Shown here: piece after piece, positions 26,166-35,363 of the stretch
How positions within the stretch are numbered: the first letter of the stretch is position 1
Layout of the letters: each line of letters starts with the position of its first letter
Assembly (NCBI RefSeq): GCF_014217215.1
Contig: NZ_CP056080.1
Span: 2,108,001 to 2,172,000, forward strand
Direction of reading: 5' to 3'
Length of the DNA: 64,000 nucleotides
Source of the DNA: Rothia nasimurium
GTDB taxonomy: Bacteria > Actinomycetota > Actinomycetes > Actinomycetales > Micrococcaceae
The notes under the pieces: model-generated
What the model was told of the DNA's origin: nothing
What the model saw: the letters and a program-made list of their open reading frames with translations, nothing else
The model's database searches: none
Translations under genes and position numbers: made by a program

Positions 26166-26732
26166 CTATAGGTAGATAATTCTCTGGTTGCTTGAACCTC
26201 TAAAGGCTAGCTCTGAATCATACAGGCTTTGGATAAAGGGCCCGTCCACCAGTACGTCCAGTAACCCCAGTAGCTCCGCCTGGTCCCGGTGCAGCTGGGC
26301 TGAAGAGCGGAGCTGTTCCAGGGTGTAGCCGCTCCAGCACCAGATGTCTTTACCCGGTAGTTCTGCTCGCACCCGCCTGGCGAGTGACAGGCAGGGGCCG
26401 GTGTTGAGGAAGGGTTCACCGCCGAGCAGACTCAGCCCCTGCACATAGGGGCGGGCGAGGTCGGCGATTATTCTCTCTTCAAGCTCCATGCTGTAGGGCT
26501 GACCGTAGCGGAAGCTCTGGGCAGCCAGGTTGTAGCAACCTGCGCAGGCAAAGGGGCACCCCGAAACGTAGAGCGAGCAACGGACTCCGGGGCCATCCAC
26601 AAAACAAAAGGGCTTGTAGTCAGCAATAAAGCCGGCACTTAATCGGCTAGCTGACCAGCTCCCATCTTCCGGTGGTAGCCTCCGAGGCCCGTCAAGCGGG
26701 GTGCCCTGCCTAGTGATTTGGGTGAGAGGCAT
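26166..26732 (-). CDS. nrdG: Anaerobic ribonucleotide reductase activating protein
   Basis: NrdG is a radical-SAM enzyme that makes the glycyl radical on NrdD. The 188-residue product has the CxxxCxxC cluster motif in SGCPFACAGCYN near residues 55-65 and the LLGGEPFLN segment. It begins two bases after the nrdD stop, so it is translated with it. Length is at the normal size for NrdG with about 25 extra N-terminal residues. Confidence 0.93.
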   Translation of the reverse strand: MPLTQITRQGTPLDGPRRLPPEDGSWSASRLSAGFIADYKPFCFVDGPGVRCSLYVSGCPFACAGCYNLAAQSFRYGQPYSMELEERIIADLARPYVQGLSLLGGEPFLNTGPCLSLARRVRAELPGKDIWCWSGYTLEQLRSSAQLHRDQAELLGLLDVLVDGPFIQSLYDSELAFRGSSNQRIIYL

Positions 26733-26734
26733 AA

Positions 26735-28675
26735 CTACTCCGCAAAAAATTGGCCGTCTGCCAGGGAGGCCTCAGCTCCCAGGTGCTTAACCCTGGAGCG
26801 GATTTCTTCGTGGCGACCGTGCACCATAGCCCTCTTCACCGGGTTACCCAGATAACCGCAGGTCCTTTTCACCACATCAACAGTTTCAGGGTCGCAGTTA
26901 CCGCAATCGGGACAGGTGAATCCATCTGCGGTCGGTGCGAACTCCCCGGTAAAGCCACACTCAAAGCAGGCATCGATAGGGGTATTCGTCCCCAGGTAGC
27001 CCACCCGGTCATAGGAATAGTCCCAGACGGCTTCGAGCGCTTGCGGGTTGTGCGTCAGGACAGGGTACTCACAATAGTGAATGAACCCGCCGGAAGCATA
27101 GACCGGGTAGTCTTTCTCAAAATCAAGCTTCTCAAAGGGGGTTACCTTCTTGCGGACATCCAGGTGGAAAGAATTGGTGTAGTAGTCCTTGTCAGTAATA
27201 TGCCGGATGCTACCAAAACGGGCCTTATCCAGGCGCGCAAAACGATCGGTGAGAGACTCGCTGGGGGTTGAATAGACGGAGAACCAGTAACCGCTTGACC
27301 TGCTCCACAGCCCGGTCTTTTCTTTCAGCCGGGCCAGAATATCGAGGGTGAACTGTTTTGCCTGCGGGAGGGCTTCCCAGTTGGGTCCGTAGAAGACCGT
27401 GGCGACCTCGTACAGCCCGATATAGCCCAGTGAAACCGTTGCGCGGTAGTTCTCAAAGAAGGGAGCTACCGGCTGATTATCTTTCACCCTCAGCCCAAAA
27501 GCACCGTGCTGGTACAGGATAGGGGCGTTCTGGGGAAGCGCCTGCTGGCAACGCTCCACCCGGTAAAAGAGAGCCTGCCGAGCTACCTCTAATCTTTCGT
27601 CAAGGAGTGACCAAAAGTTATCAATGGCCTGCCGGCGCTCTTCGTCCGTAATCTGAGAAGCCGGTCCCCCACCCTGCGGAGCAGTCTGTAGCGCAATGCG
27701 GGGCAGGTTGAGCGTCACCACGCCCAGGTTCATTCGACCCGCGTTCACTTCTCGACCGTCTTGGTCTTTCCACCCCTGTAGGAAAGACCGGCACCCCATA
27801 GGCACCTTATAGCTACCGGTAAGCTCCACGATTTTGTCGTAGTTCAGGATGTCAGGGTACATGCGCTTGACCGAACAGCGCAGGGCCAGCTGCTTAATGT
27901 CGTAATTGGGGTCATCAGGCTCCAGGTTAAGGCCCCGCCGCAAGCCAAAGACAAGCTTGGGGAAGATAGCGGTATAGCCGTCCTTACCGATACCGGCCAA
28001 TCTGACCTGAAGGATAGCCCGCTGGATCTCCCTCTCCCAATGCCCCGTTCCCATTCCAAAGCCCAGCGTCACAAAGGGGGTCTGCCCGTTCGATGAATAC
28101 AGGGTGTTTACCTCGTATTCGAGGGACTGCATAGCATCGTAAATATCCTTTTGGGTCTTCTGCTGAGCGTAGTCCTCCACCTGCTCAGGGCGTACCCAGC
28201 GCTCTGCCTCCCGCAGGTGCTTTTCATAGTTCAGTTGAGCATAGGGAGCCAAGACCTCATCAGCACGGTCAACCGAACAGCCCCCGTACTGGGAACTCGC
28301 AATATTGGCGATAATCTGCGCAATCTGTGCTGTGGCCGTATTGATAGAGCGGGGAGACTCGACATTCGCATTGCCAATCCGAAAGCCGTCCCGGAGCATA
28401 CCCTCCACGTCGATGAGACAGCAGTTAGTCATGGGGGCATAGGGCGAATAGTCCAGGTCATGGAAATGGATATCGCCGGCCAGGTGGGCCTGGGCTACCG
28501 GTTCTGGGAGCATCTTTGCCAGGGCGTAGGTTTTAGCTACAGCACCCGCTGTCAGATCACGCTGGGTGTTAAAAACGGTGGCATCTTTGTTGGCGTTCTC
28601 ATGAATCAGAGAGCGATCCCCACTGCGTAAACCCTCCAAAGCCTCTTCCAGGTTCTCAGCAAATGATAACAACAT
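26735..28675 (-). CDS. nrdD: Anaerobic ribonucleoside-triphosphate reductase (class III)
   Basis: This enzyme reduces NTPs to dNTPs without oxygen. The 646-residue product begins almost at the catalytic core; the conserved ANKDATVFNTQRD and GDIHFHDLDYSPY segments lie in the first 80 residues, so the usual N-terminal ATP-cone is absent. The C-terminal zinc site is CFECG and CPDCG, and the glycyl-radical segment is RTCGYLGN near residue 615. AAGGAGAT precedes the ATG, making the short start credible. A candidate NrdR box lies 24 bases upstream. Confidence 0.93.
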   Translation of the reverse strand: MLLSFAENLEEALEGLRSGDRSLIHENANKDATVFNTQRDLTAGAVAKTYALAKMLPEPVAQAHLAGDIHFHDLDYSPYAPMTNCCLIDVEGMLRDGFRIGNANVESPRSINTATAQIAQIIANIASSQYGGCSVDRADEVLAPYAQLNYEKHLREAERWVRPEQVEDYAQQKTQKDIYDAMQSLEYEVNTLYSSNGQTPFVTLGFGMGTGHWEREIQRAILQVRLAGIGKDGYTAIFPKLVFGLRRGLNLEPDDPNYDIKQLALRCSVKRMYPDILNYDKIVELTGSYKVPMGCRSFLQGWKDQDGREVNAGRMNLGVVTLNLPRIALQTAPQGGGPASQITDEERRQAIDNFWSLLDERLEVARQALFYRVERCQQALPQNAPILYQHGAFGLRVKDNQPVAPFFENYRATVSLGYIGLYEVATVFYGPNWEALPQAKQFTLDILARLKEKTGLWSRSSGYWFSVYSTPSESLTDRFARLDKARFGSIRHITDKDYYTNSFHLDVRKKVTPFEKLDFEKDYPVYASGGFIHYCEYPVLTHNPQALEAVWDYSYDRVGYLGTNTPIDACFECGFTGEFAPTADGFTCPDCGNCDPETVDVVKRTCGYLGNPVKRAMVHGRHEEIRSRVKHLGAEASLADGQFFAE

Positions 28676-28698
28676 CTAGTATCTCCTTAAGTTGGTAG

Positions 28699-28714
28699 CC
28701 ACTAGATATAGTAT
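28699..28714 (-). promoter_or_regulatory. Candidate NrdR box
   Basis: CCACTAGATATAGTAT matches the NrdR-box consensus (ACACTATATATAGTGT) at 13 of 16 positions by eye. It lies upstream of nrdD. NrdR sites usually come in pairs about 31 bases apart; I do not see a full second box. Confidence 0.5.
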
Positions 28715-28829
28715 TTGTCCTGCCGTATGGGCTTTAGTCACGACCTGTCTACGTAGCGGTTGAGAGTACCTTTTAACCACACCCTGGATGCCATATCTCC
28801 GGCCTAAAACCTCTGTTTTTAACGAGAAA

Positions 28830-28872
28830 ACCCGGGTGGACTGCCGCAAATAAACAGCGTGTCCACCCGGGT
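28830..28872 (-). terminator. Terminator of the DUF711 gene
   Basis: ACCCGGGTGGAC (28830-28841) pairs with GTCCACCCGGGT (28861-28872). On the minus strand the stem is followed by a T-rich tail (TTTTCTCGTT). Confidence 0.78.
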
Positions 28873-28886
28873 CTTGTATCTTCTTT

Positions 28887-30245
28887 TTAGTTGCGGAACC
28901 CGTGAACCGGGGACGGGATACGCCCGCGGCGGGCCACGAAAGCCTCAGCGGATTCGGGGTGAGTGGGCATGACGGGCGCGCGGCCCAGCAGACCACCGAA
29001 CTCCACCATCTGGCCAACCTCAAGACCGATTGCGGGGATAACACGCACAGCGGTGGTCTTGTGGTTCATCACGCCAATGGCTGCCTCATCGGCAATCATG
29101 GCAGAGATGGTAGCGGCGGTGGTATCACCGGGGATAGCAACCATATCCAGACCAACCGAGCAAATAGCGGTCATGGCTTCGAGCTTATCCAGGGTAATCT
29201 TGCCGGCCGCGGCGGCTTCAATCATGCCGATGTCCTCAGAGATCGGGATAAAGGAGCCCGAAAGGCCACCCACGTGTGAGCAGGCCATGAGCCCGCCCTT
29301 CTTGACGGCATCGTTGAGCAGGGCGAGGGCGGCAACAGTGCCGTGGGTTCCCACGGATTCAAGGCCCATCTCTTCCAAGACGTGCGCTACGGAGTCGCCC
29401 ACCTCAGCGGTGGGGGCCAGGGACAGATCCACGATGCCGAACTCAACGCCCAGGCGCTCAGCGGCTAGGGTGCCGACCAGCTGACCCATGCGGGTAATCT
29501 TGAAAGCCGCTTTCTTGATGGCCTCAGCGCAGGAGTCAAAGGATTCACCGCGTACCTTTTCCAGGGCGCGCTTAATCACGCCGGGACCAGACACACCTAC
29601 AGAAACAACGGTGTCAGCTTCCTGCACACCGTGGAAAGCGCCGGCCATGAAGGGGTTATCAGACACAGCGTTCGCGAAAACTACCAGCTTGGAGCAGCCG
29701 AAGCCGTGGGCTTCCGCCGACCCTTCTGCTGTTTCGCGAATAACTTCGCCCATGGTCTTGACCGCACTCATGTTGATGCCGGCTCGGGAAGACCCAATAT
29801 TGACAGAGGCACACACCACGTCAGTCTCGTTCAGGGCACGAGGAATAGAACGCATGAGCTTCTCGTCGGCAGGGGTGGAACCCTTATCAACCAGGGCGGT
29901 AAAGCCGCCGATGAAGTTCACGCCCACGGCCTTAGCCGCGGCGTCCAGAGTCTTGGCGAACTCTACATAGTCTTCGTCGTCAGAGGCACCGGCAACCAGC
30001 GCAATCGGGGTGACAGAAATACGCTTATTAATAATGGGAATACCGAGCTCAGCCTCAATACCCTCAGCAACCTCAACCAGGCGGGCGGCGCGGGAAGTAA
30101 TTTTGTCGTAGATTTTCTGGCGAGCAACAGCACCGTCAGAATCGGCGCAGTCGAGCAGGGAGATGCCCATAGTAACCGTGCGGATATCGAGCTTGTCTTC
30201 CTCGATCATCTGCAGGGTTTCAAGAATATTATCGGAGCGGAACAT
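28887..30245 (-). CDS. DUF711 / UPF0210 family protein
   Basis: This 452-residue protein is a member of the DUF711 (UPF0210, PFL-family) group, which is structurally related to glycyl-radical enzyme folds but lacks a proven reaction. Typical segments are [41 protein letters not shown] and [15 protein letters not shown]. It is preceded by the ACT-domain partner found with it in many bacteria, with 12 bases between them and a GGAG ribosome-binding site overlapping the upstream stop. The function is unknown. Confidence 0.87.
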   Translation of the reverse strand: MFRSDNILETLQMIEEDKLDIRTVTMGISLLDCADSDGAVARQKIYDKITSRAARLVEVAEGIEAELGIPIINKRISVTPIALVAGASDDEDYVEFAKTLDAAAKAVGVNFIGGFTALVDKGSTPADEKLMRSIPRALNETDVVCASVNIGSSRAGINMSAVKTMGEVIRETAEGSAEAHGFGCSKLVVFANAVSDNPFMAGAFHGVQEADTVVSVGVSGPGVIKRALEKVRGESFDSCAEAIKKAAFKITRMGQLVGTLAAERLGVEFGIVDLSLAPTAEVGDSVAHVLEEMGLESVGTHGTVAALALLNDAVKKGGLMACSHVGGLSGSFIPISEDIGMIEAAAAGKITLDKLEAMTAICSVGLDMVAIPGDTTAATISAMIADEAAIGVMNHKTTAVRVIPAIGLEVGQMVEFGGLLGRAPVMPTHPESAEAFVARRGRIPSPVHGFRN

Positions 30246-30257
30246 AGTGGGCGGCTC

Positions 30258-30527
30258 CTAGAGGGTGTGCATGGCTTGGAAGATAGCGTCAGACTGAATA
30301 CGAATCTGAACGCGCTGGGCTTCTTCAACCGGCTTCATGGCTTCTTGCAGCTCGGTGATGGACTGGCTGGTCTCATCGAAGCTCCCCTGAAGAATCATGG
30401 TGAAGTAGCCCTGCATAAGGGTCTGCGACAGGTTCTCGATGTTAACCTTGCGCTCAGCGAGCTTGGTGGTGACACCGGCAATGATACCTTCGTGGTCAAG
30501 GCCGGTGACAGTCAGAATGATTTTCAT
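30258..30527 (-). CDS. ACT domain protein (UPF0237)
   Basis: This 89-residue protein is a single ACT domain (MKIILTVTGLDHEGIIAGVTTKLAE type start) of the UPF0237 group, a small ligand-binding module. I chose the ATG at 30527, preceded by AAGGAAG, because the domain begins there; the open frame extends 31 codons upstream without homology signs. It is paired with the DUF711 gene, and the pair is conserved across bacteria, suggesting it senses an amino acid or related metabolite for that protein. Confidence 0.87.
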   Translation of the reverse strand: MKIILTVTGLDHEGIIAGVTTKLAERKVNIENLSQTLMQGYFTMILQGSFDETSQSITELQEAMKPVEEAQRVQIRIQSDAIFQAMHTL

Positions 30528-30633
30528 GGGCTTCCTTGTAGGAGTTATCGGCCCTTCCCCCGGCTGGGGGATAGAGCGCCGGACGTCGTCCCTACCTACT
30601 TTACCCAGCTCTCCCCGCACCTGCTCTAGATGA

Positions 30634-30664
30634 CGGAAAGGCGCCGCGCGGCGGCGTCCTTCCG
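30634..30664 (-). terminator. Terminator of manA
   Basis: Arms CGGAAAGGCGCCGC and GCGGCGTCCTTCCG-like sequence form a GC-rich hairpin beginning right after the manA stop codon on the minus strand. It lacks a strong T-run. Confidence 0.5.
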
Positions 30665-30666
30665 CC

Positions 30667-31866
30667 TTAGCGCTGGGCTGCGATGTAGAGTTCGCCGGCG
30701 CCGGTGACGGTCACCTCGGTGGGCTCGCCCACGTACATAACCGACTGGGTGCCGGTCAGGGTGAAGGTCTTGACCTCGTCACTGACCACAACGGTGCCGC
30801 CCGCGCACAGGGCGGTGGCTACACCGGCCAGGGGAAGGGTGATGATTTCGCCCTCTTCAACGACCAGGTGGGTGACAGAGAGACGTTCGTCCCACATGGA
30901 GTACTCGGCGGCCTTCTCGCTGGTGGGGGTAGGACGCTGGATAGTAGGTGCGCCTTGGCCCTCACCGAGGATCTTAATGAGTTCTTCCTCATCAATGTGC
31001 TTGGGAGTAAGACCGGCACGCATGACGTTATCTGAGGGATTCATCAGCTCAATAGCGGTACCCGAGACGTAGGCGTGCACCTGACCGTCGGGGGTGTAGG
31101 CAGAGTCGCCGGGGGCAAGGTAGACCAGGTTCATGACCAGGGCGACCAGCAGGCCGCGGTCACCGGGGTACTTGCTGTCGATCAGGGTTACTAGCTCGGC
31201 AACACCTGCGGCGGTTGATTCGCTACCGGGAACTTCACCGTTCTTGGCTACCCAGGCACGCGCGGACGCAACGGTCTGCTCGACAGCTGTCGCGGCGGCG
31301 TCCTGCGGCATGCGGATAATGACGGTGAGCAGCTCCTTGGCGGTCTTAGCCGCACCCAGGGCCCCGGTGAGCCAGGGCAGAGAGAAATGCTCGGCAATAG
31401 CGCGCAGCTCTGCGAACTCGCGCACGCCGGTGAGGATACGCATAGGAGAGAGAGCGATGACGGTTTCGGGCTTAGAGAAGCGGTCCTTGTAGTTACGGGC
31501 CGGGTCGTCAAGGGCGATGCCGCGGGCGTTCTCGTCCGCAAACCCTGCCTGGGCCTGCTCATCGGTGGGGTGCACCTGAATCGACAGGGGGGATTCGATA
31601 GCAAGAATCTTGAAGAGGAAGGGGAAAGTGTCGCTGGTGCGCTGCGGATTGAGGAAGCGGGCAGGCTGCTCACCCACCAGGGCATCGAGCGGGAAGGCGC
31701 CGCCGTCCACGTGAGCTACGGAAGGGGCGGACGAGTGCGCACCCACCCACAGCTCAGCCTCCGGCTGATCGGTGGGGGCAGGGACACCGCGCATGAGGGC
31801 TAGCGTCTCGTAAGAGCCCCAGGCGTAGTTCTGAATCGGATTATCTAAAGAAAAAAGTTCACCCAT
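30667..31866 (-). CDS. manA: Mannose-6-phosphate isomerase, class I
   Basis: ManA interconverts fructose-6-P and mannose-6-P. This roughly 399-residue zinc enzyme starts with LDNPIQNYAWGSYETL. The metal ligands are visible in LSIQVHPTDEQA and GQVHAYVSGTAIELMNPSDNVMRAGLT. The start is uncertain: the open frame reaches a GTG at 31899, and the ATG at 31866 fits the family N-terminus best. The gene is divergent from manB, and together they feed mannose-1-phosphate and GDP-mannose synthesis. Confidence 0.9.
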   Translation of the reverse strand: MGELFSLDNPIQNYAWGSYETLALMRGVPAPTDQPEAELWVGAHSSAPSVAHVDGGAFPLDALVGEQPARFLNPQRTSDTFPFLFKILAIESPLSIQVHPTDEQAQAGFADENARGIALDDPARNYKDRFSKPETVIALSPMRILTGVREFAELRAIAEHFSLPWLTGALGAAKTAKELLTVIIRMPQDAAATAVEQTVASARAWVAKNGEVPGSESTAAGVAELVTLIDSKYPGDRGLLVALVMNLVYLAPGDSAYTPDGQVHAYVSGTAIELMNPSDNVMRAGLTPKHIDEEELIKILGEGQGAPTIQRPTPTSEKAAEYSMWDERLSVTHLVVEEGEIITLPLAGVATALCAGGTVVVSDEVKTFTLTGTQSVMYVGEPTEVTVTGAGELYIAAQR

Positions 31867-32005
31867 AGGCACCATCAAACCATGCCCCGGGTTCACCACC
31901 CCGCAGTTTATAGCGCAGAAACCTGGTGTTTATCGCCATAAATCACACAGGAAATCTGTCTGGATACTGTCTAAACAGGTCACAGGGCAATTAGACTTAC
32001 CTTTC

Positions 32006-33409
32006 GTGAATACTATTGATTTAACCGCATCTTTTAAGGCTTACGATGTTCGCGGCATCGTGGGCGAAACCATCACCGCCGAGACCGTTCGCGCAACCGG
32101 CGCAGCTTTCGTAGACGTTCTCGGCCTAGCTGGCCAGGACGTTCTGGTGGGCGCCGACATGCGCCCCTCCGGCCCCGAGTTTATGGCCGCTTTCGCTGAG
32201 GGTGCCACCGCCCGCGGCGCTAACGTCATCAACATCGGCCTGATTTCTACCGACGAGCTCTACTTCACCTGTGGCGTTGAGAACGCTGCCGGTGTCACCT
32301 TCACCGCCTCCCACAACCCTGCCGAGTACAACGGCATGAAGATGTCTAAGGCGGGCGCTGTTCCTCTGTCGTCTGAGTCCGGTCTCTTTGATATTCGTGA
32401 CCTGGCCCAGAAGTACCTGAACGAGGGCGAAATTCCCGCCGTTGATACCCCGGGTTCTGTAACTGAGAAGGACGTCCTCAAGGCCTACTCAGAATACCTG
32501 CGTAACCTGGTTGATCTCTCAGGCATCCGCCCCCTCAAGGTTGTTGTGGACGCCGGTAACGGTATGGGCGGCATGACCACCCCCGCTGTACTGGGCGATG
32601 CAATCCTACCCGGCCTGCCCCTGGAGATTGTGCCCCTCTACTTCGAGCTGGACGGTACCTTCCCCAACCACCCCGCTAACCCGCTGGAGCCTGCCAACCT
32701 GGTTGATCTGCAGAAGGCTGTTGTTGAGCACGGTGCAGATATTGGCCTGGCTTTCGACGGCGACGCCGACCGCTGCTTCGTCATCGACGAGAAGGGCGAA
32801 CCTGTCACTCCGTCCGCTATCACCGCCCTGGTTGCTGAGCGCGAGATTGCCCGCGCCAAGGCTGAGGGCAACGACGATCCCGTGATCATCTACAACCTGA
32901 TTACCTCTAAGGCTGTGCCTGAGCTGGTTGAGAAGCTGGGCGGCCGCGCTATCAAGACCCGCGTGGGCCACTCCTTCATCAAGGCTGTTATGGCTGAAGA
33001 GTCTGGCGTTTTCGGTGGCGAGCACTCCGCTCACTACTACTTCAAGGACTTCTTCAACGCCGACACCGGCATGCTGGCTGCTATGCACGTTCTGGCTGCC
33101 CTGGGTGAGGGCGAGCAGCCCCTGTCTGAGCTGGGCGCCGCTTACTCCCCCTACGTCCCCTCCGGCGAAATTAACTCTGAGCTGGAAGACAAGGCCGGTG
33201 CTATCGCCCGCGTTGCCGAGTACTTCGGCGACACCGTTGAGGTATCCGACATGGACGGCACCACCTTCGAGCACAAGACCGAGGGCTGGTGGGCTAACCT
33301 GCGCCCCTCTAACACCGAGCCCTTCCTGCGCTTGAACCTTGAGGCCCCCGACCAGGCCACCATGGAGCGCGTGCGTGATCAGATCCTCAAGATTGTGCGC
33401 GAGGGCTAA
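32006..33409 (+). CDS. manB: Phosphomannomutase / phosphoglucomutase
   Basis: This 467-residue alpha-D-phosphohexomutase has the catalytic serine loop TFTASHNPAEYNGMK (Ser near residue 102), the metal loop DGDADRCFVID, the sugar loop GGEHSAHYYFKD and the phosphate loop RPSNTEPFLRLN. It interconverts mannose-6-P and mannose-1-P, and possibly glucose phosphates. The GTG start has no ribosome-binding site but a -10 box TAGACT (31992-31997) lies eight bases before it, so the transcript may be leaderless. Codon use is strongly biased, as in highly expressed genes. Confidence 0.92.
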   Translation: MNTIDLTASFKAYDVRGIVGETITAETVRATGAAFVDVLGLAGQDVLVGADMRPSGPEFMAAFAEGATARGANVINIGLISTDELYFTCGVENAAGVTFTASHNPAEYNGMKMSKAGAVPLSSESGLFDIRDLAQKYLNEGEIPAVDTPGSVTEKDVLKAYSEYLRNLVDLSGIRPLKVVVDAGNGMGGMTTPAVLGDAILPGLPLEIVPLYFELDGTFPNHPANPLEPANLVDLQKAVVEHGADIGLAFDGDADRCFVIDEKGEPVTPSAITALVAEREIARAKAEGNDDPVIIYNLITSKAVPELVEKLGGRAIKTRVGHSFIKAVMAEESGVFGGEHSAHYYFKDFFNADTGMLAAMHVLAALGEGEQPLSELGAAYSPYVPSGEINSELEDKAGAIARVAEYFGDTVEVSDMDGTTFEHKTEGWWANLRPSNTEPFLRLNLEAPDQATMERVRDQILKIVREG

Positions 33410-33425
33410 CCCCAAACACCTCCAC

Positions 33426-33481
33426 TTTGTACCAGCTCCTGCCCACTTTTCAGGCTTAAAGTGAGCAGGGCGCGGTACAAA
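33426..33481. terminator. Terminator 1 after manB
   Basis: TTTGTACC (33426-33433) pairs with GGTACAAA (33474-33481), enclosing a further partly paired stem around CACTTT/AAAGTG. It is the first of two tandem hairpins between converging genes. Confidence 0.7.
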
Positions 33482-33492
33482 AGGTAAAAAAT

Positions 33493-33550
33493 AAGGACGC
33501 CCGCCCCGCCTTTCCTGCCACACGGCAAGGAAGGTTGGGCGGGCGTCCTT
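33493..33550. terminator. Terminator 2, manB / hmp
   Basis: AAGGACGCCCGCCC (33493-33506) pairs with GGGCGGGCGTCCTT (33537-33550), with an inner CCTTTCCTGCC/GGCAAGGAAGG hairpin. TTCTATCTT follows on the plus strand. It probably serves both strands. Confidence 0.8.
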
Positions 33551-33572
33551 TTCTATCTTCCCTTAGGTCAGC

Positions 33573-34760
33573 TTAGGAGGCGCGGGCCTGGTCGTGTAGC
33601 ATCCACTGGTCAGGGCCGAAGATCTCGTACTGGATGTTGGTGCCGGGCACGCCAGCTTCGATCAGCTGGGAGCGGACGCCCTGCATGAAGCCCAGGGGGC
33701 CACACAGGTAGGCAGAGGCGTTAGCGGGCACGTTCAGCTCAGCCACGTTGACGCGGCCCTCGAAGGTGCCCTCGCCAGCGTCCTCGATGAAGGAGACTAG
33801 GCGGCCGTTTTCGAGCATCTCAACGTAGGCGGTCATCTCATCGCGCAGGGGCCAGGTGGTGAAGGAGCGGTCGGCGTGCACCACGACGACCTCGCGCTTG
33901 GAGCCGGTTGCTGCCAGTTCGGACAGGAAGGCGATCATGGGGGTGACGCCGATACCGGCTGAGAAGAGGTATAGGGGCTGGGAGTCGTCGTCGCCGAACC
34001 CACCCAGGGTGACGTCGCCGTAGGGGTTGGATACCTCAACGATAGCGCCGACCTGCAGCTCGTGCAGGATGGGGGTCATTTCGCCGGCGGTGTCGAGCTT
34101 GATAGCGACGCGGCGCTGGTTCTTCTCGGCGGGCAGCAGGGTGAACTGGCGGGCCTGGCGCAGGCCGTCCTTAGCCTTGGTGACGATGGAGACGTACTGG
34201 CCGGCAACGGCGTCGGTCATGGCAACGGCGTTGGCGGGCTCGAAGGTAAGGTCGAGCACGTTCTCTCCGGTTTCCTTACGCTCTACCAGGCGGAAGGGGG
34301 CGAACATGACGTCGTTGGCCTGGGAGGCGTAGAGGCCCTTTTCGAGTTTGATGAGGGCGTCGGCCATGAGCCAGTAGACCTCGGTCCAGGCTTCTGCGAT
34401 TTCGGGGGTCAGAATATCGCCCAGGTTAGCGGCGATAGCCTCGAAGAGGTACTTGTAGACGGTGGGGTATTCTTCTTCGCGCAGGCCCAGAGAGGCGTGC
34501 TTGTGGGCGACACGGGAGAGCACTTCGTCGGGGTACTTATCGGGGTTGGCCAGAATGTAGGAGGCGAAAACCGCGATGGAGCCGGCGAGGGCCCTGGGCT
34601 GGGTGCCTTCGAGCTGGGATGAGCGGGAGAACATGCCGTCGAGCAGGTCGGGGCGGGCGGCGAACATGCGCTGGTAGAAGTCGGGGGTGATGTCGTTAAT
34701 CCGCTCGGCGATGACGGGGAGGGTTGCCTCAATGACGGGGCGGGACTTAGCAGAGAGCAT
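33573..34760 (-). CDS. hmp: Flavohemoprotein, nitric oxide dioxygenase
   Basis: Hmp oxidises NO to nitrate with oxygen and NADPH, protecting against nitrosative stress. The 395-residue protein has an N-terminal globin domain, with the haem-ligand His in VAHKHASLGL, then an FAD domain (RQFTLLPA) and a NAD domain (FSAGIGVTPMIAFL, YLCGPLGFMQGV). A 23-base NsrR-like inverted repeat lies about 40 bases upstream, and the regulator gene precedes it. AGGAG precedes the ATG. Confidence 0.93.
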   Translation of the reverse strand: MLSAKSRPVIEATLPVIAERINDITPDFYQRMFAARPDLLDGMFSRSSQLEGTQPRALAGSIAVFASYILANPDKYPDEVLSRVAHKHASLGLREEEYPTVYKYLFEAIAANLGDILTPEIAEAWTEVYWLMADALIKLEKGLYASQANDVMFAPFRLVERKETGENVLDLTFEPANAVAMTDAVAGQYVSIVTKAKDGLRQARQFTLLPAEKNQRRVAIKLDTAGEMTPILHELQVGAIVEVSNPYGDVTLGGFGDDDSQPLYLFSAGIGVTPMIAFLSELAATGSKREVVVVHADRSFTTWPLRDEMTAYVEMLENGRLVSFIEDAGEGTFEGRVNVAELNVPANASAYLCGPLGFMQGVRSQLIEAGVPGTNIQYEIFGPDQWMLHDQARAS

Positions 34761-34800
34761 GGCTCCTCCTTGGTGACAGATTGTTGTTAAACCAACATCA

Positions 34801-34823
34801 ATCTAGCATACAGAATACTAGTT
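34801..34823 (-). promoter_or_regulatory. Candidate NsrR operator upstream of hmp
   Basis: The 23 bases form an imperfect 11-1-11 inverted repeat with 8 of 11 positions paired (ATCTAGCATAC against GAATACTAGTT). This is the layout of Streptomyces NsrR sites. The position just upstream of hmp supports the role. Confidence 0.6.
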
Positions 34824-34880
34824 TTGGGAGAAAAAAGAACCGCCCCCGCGCTCGAAGCACGGAAGCGGCGATGAAATGGC

Positions 34881-35363
34881 TTATGAGGCAAAGGACGCCT
34901 GGGGCAACTTTTTCGTCTGGGTCAGGGGGCCAAGACCCAGTTCCAGGAAAACCGGCCCCATCTGCTGTTCGTTGGGCAGTTTAGAAATAACAACGGGGTC
35001 AAGTATTTTGAAGAATTCTTCGCGGGCGTTAGCCAGAATTTTTTTCAGGGAACAGGCATGACGCATGGGGCAGTCATTAGCCCCGCCTTCGCACTCCACC
35101 ATGGGGATATCCCCTTCCGAGGCACGGAGCACCTGCCCCACGGTGGCTCGTGCGCCAGCTTCTGACAGGCGAACACCACCGGTACGCCCGCGGGTGGATT
35201 CCACCAGCCCCAGGTTGGCCAAAAAGGCCACCGACTTAGCTACATGGTTGTAGGGAGTGCCGACCCCCTCTGCAATTTTCTGGGTAGAGATCTGCTCCCC
35301 CTCTAGGCCCGAAAGCAGCATTAGGACGCGCAGTGACACGTCAGAAAATGCGGTAAGGCGCAC
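34881..35363 (-). CDS. nsrR: Rrf2-family regulator (NsrR-like)
   Basis: This 160-residue Rrf2-family protein has an N-terminal winged helix (MRLTAFSDVSLRVLMLL ... QKIAEGVGTPYNHVAKSVAFL) and three cysteines in VECEGGANDCPMRHACSL near residue 90, the Fe-S cluster site of NsrR and relatives. NsrR represses hmp until NO damages its cluster. The hmp gene follows 120 bases downstream. The last 25 residues are a low-complexity tail. The GTG start is preceded by AAGGAG. Confidence 0.87.
   Translation of the reverse strand: MRLTAFSDVSLRVLMLLSGLEGEQISTQKIAEGVGTPYNHVAKSVAFLANLGLVESTRGRTGGVRLSEAGARATVGQVLRASEGDIPMVECEGGANDCPMRHACSLKKILANAREEFFKILDPVVISKLPNEQQMGPVFLELGLGPLTQTKKLPQASFAS

Noticed and set aside
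32606-33523. 305-codon minus-strand frame over manB
   Set aside because: Antisense of a strongly coding gene, no recognisable motif, and it runs into the terminators.
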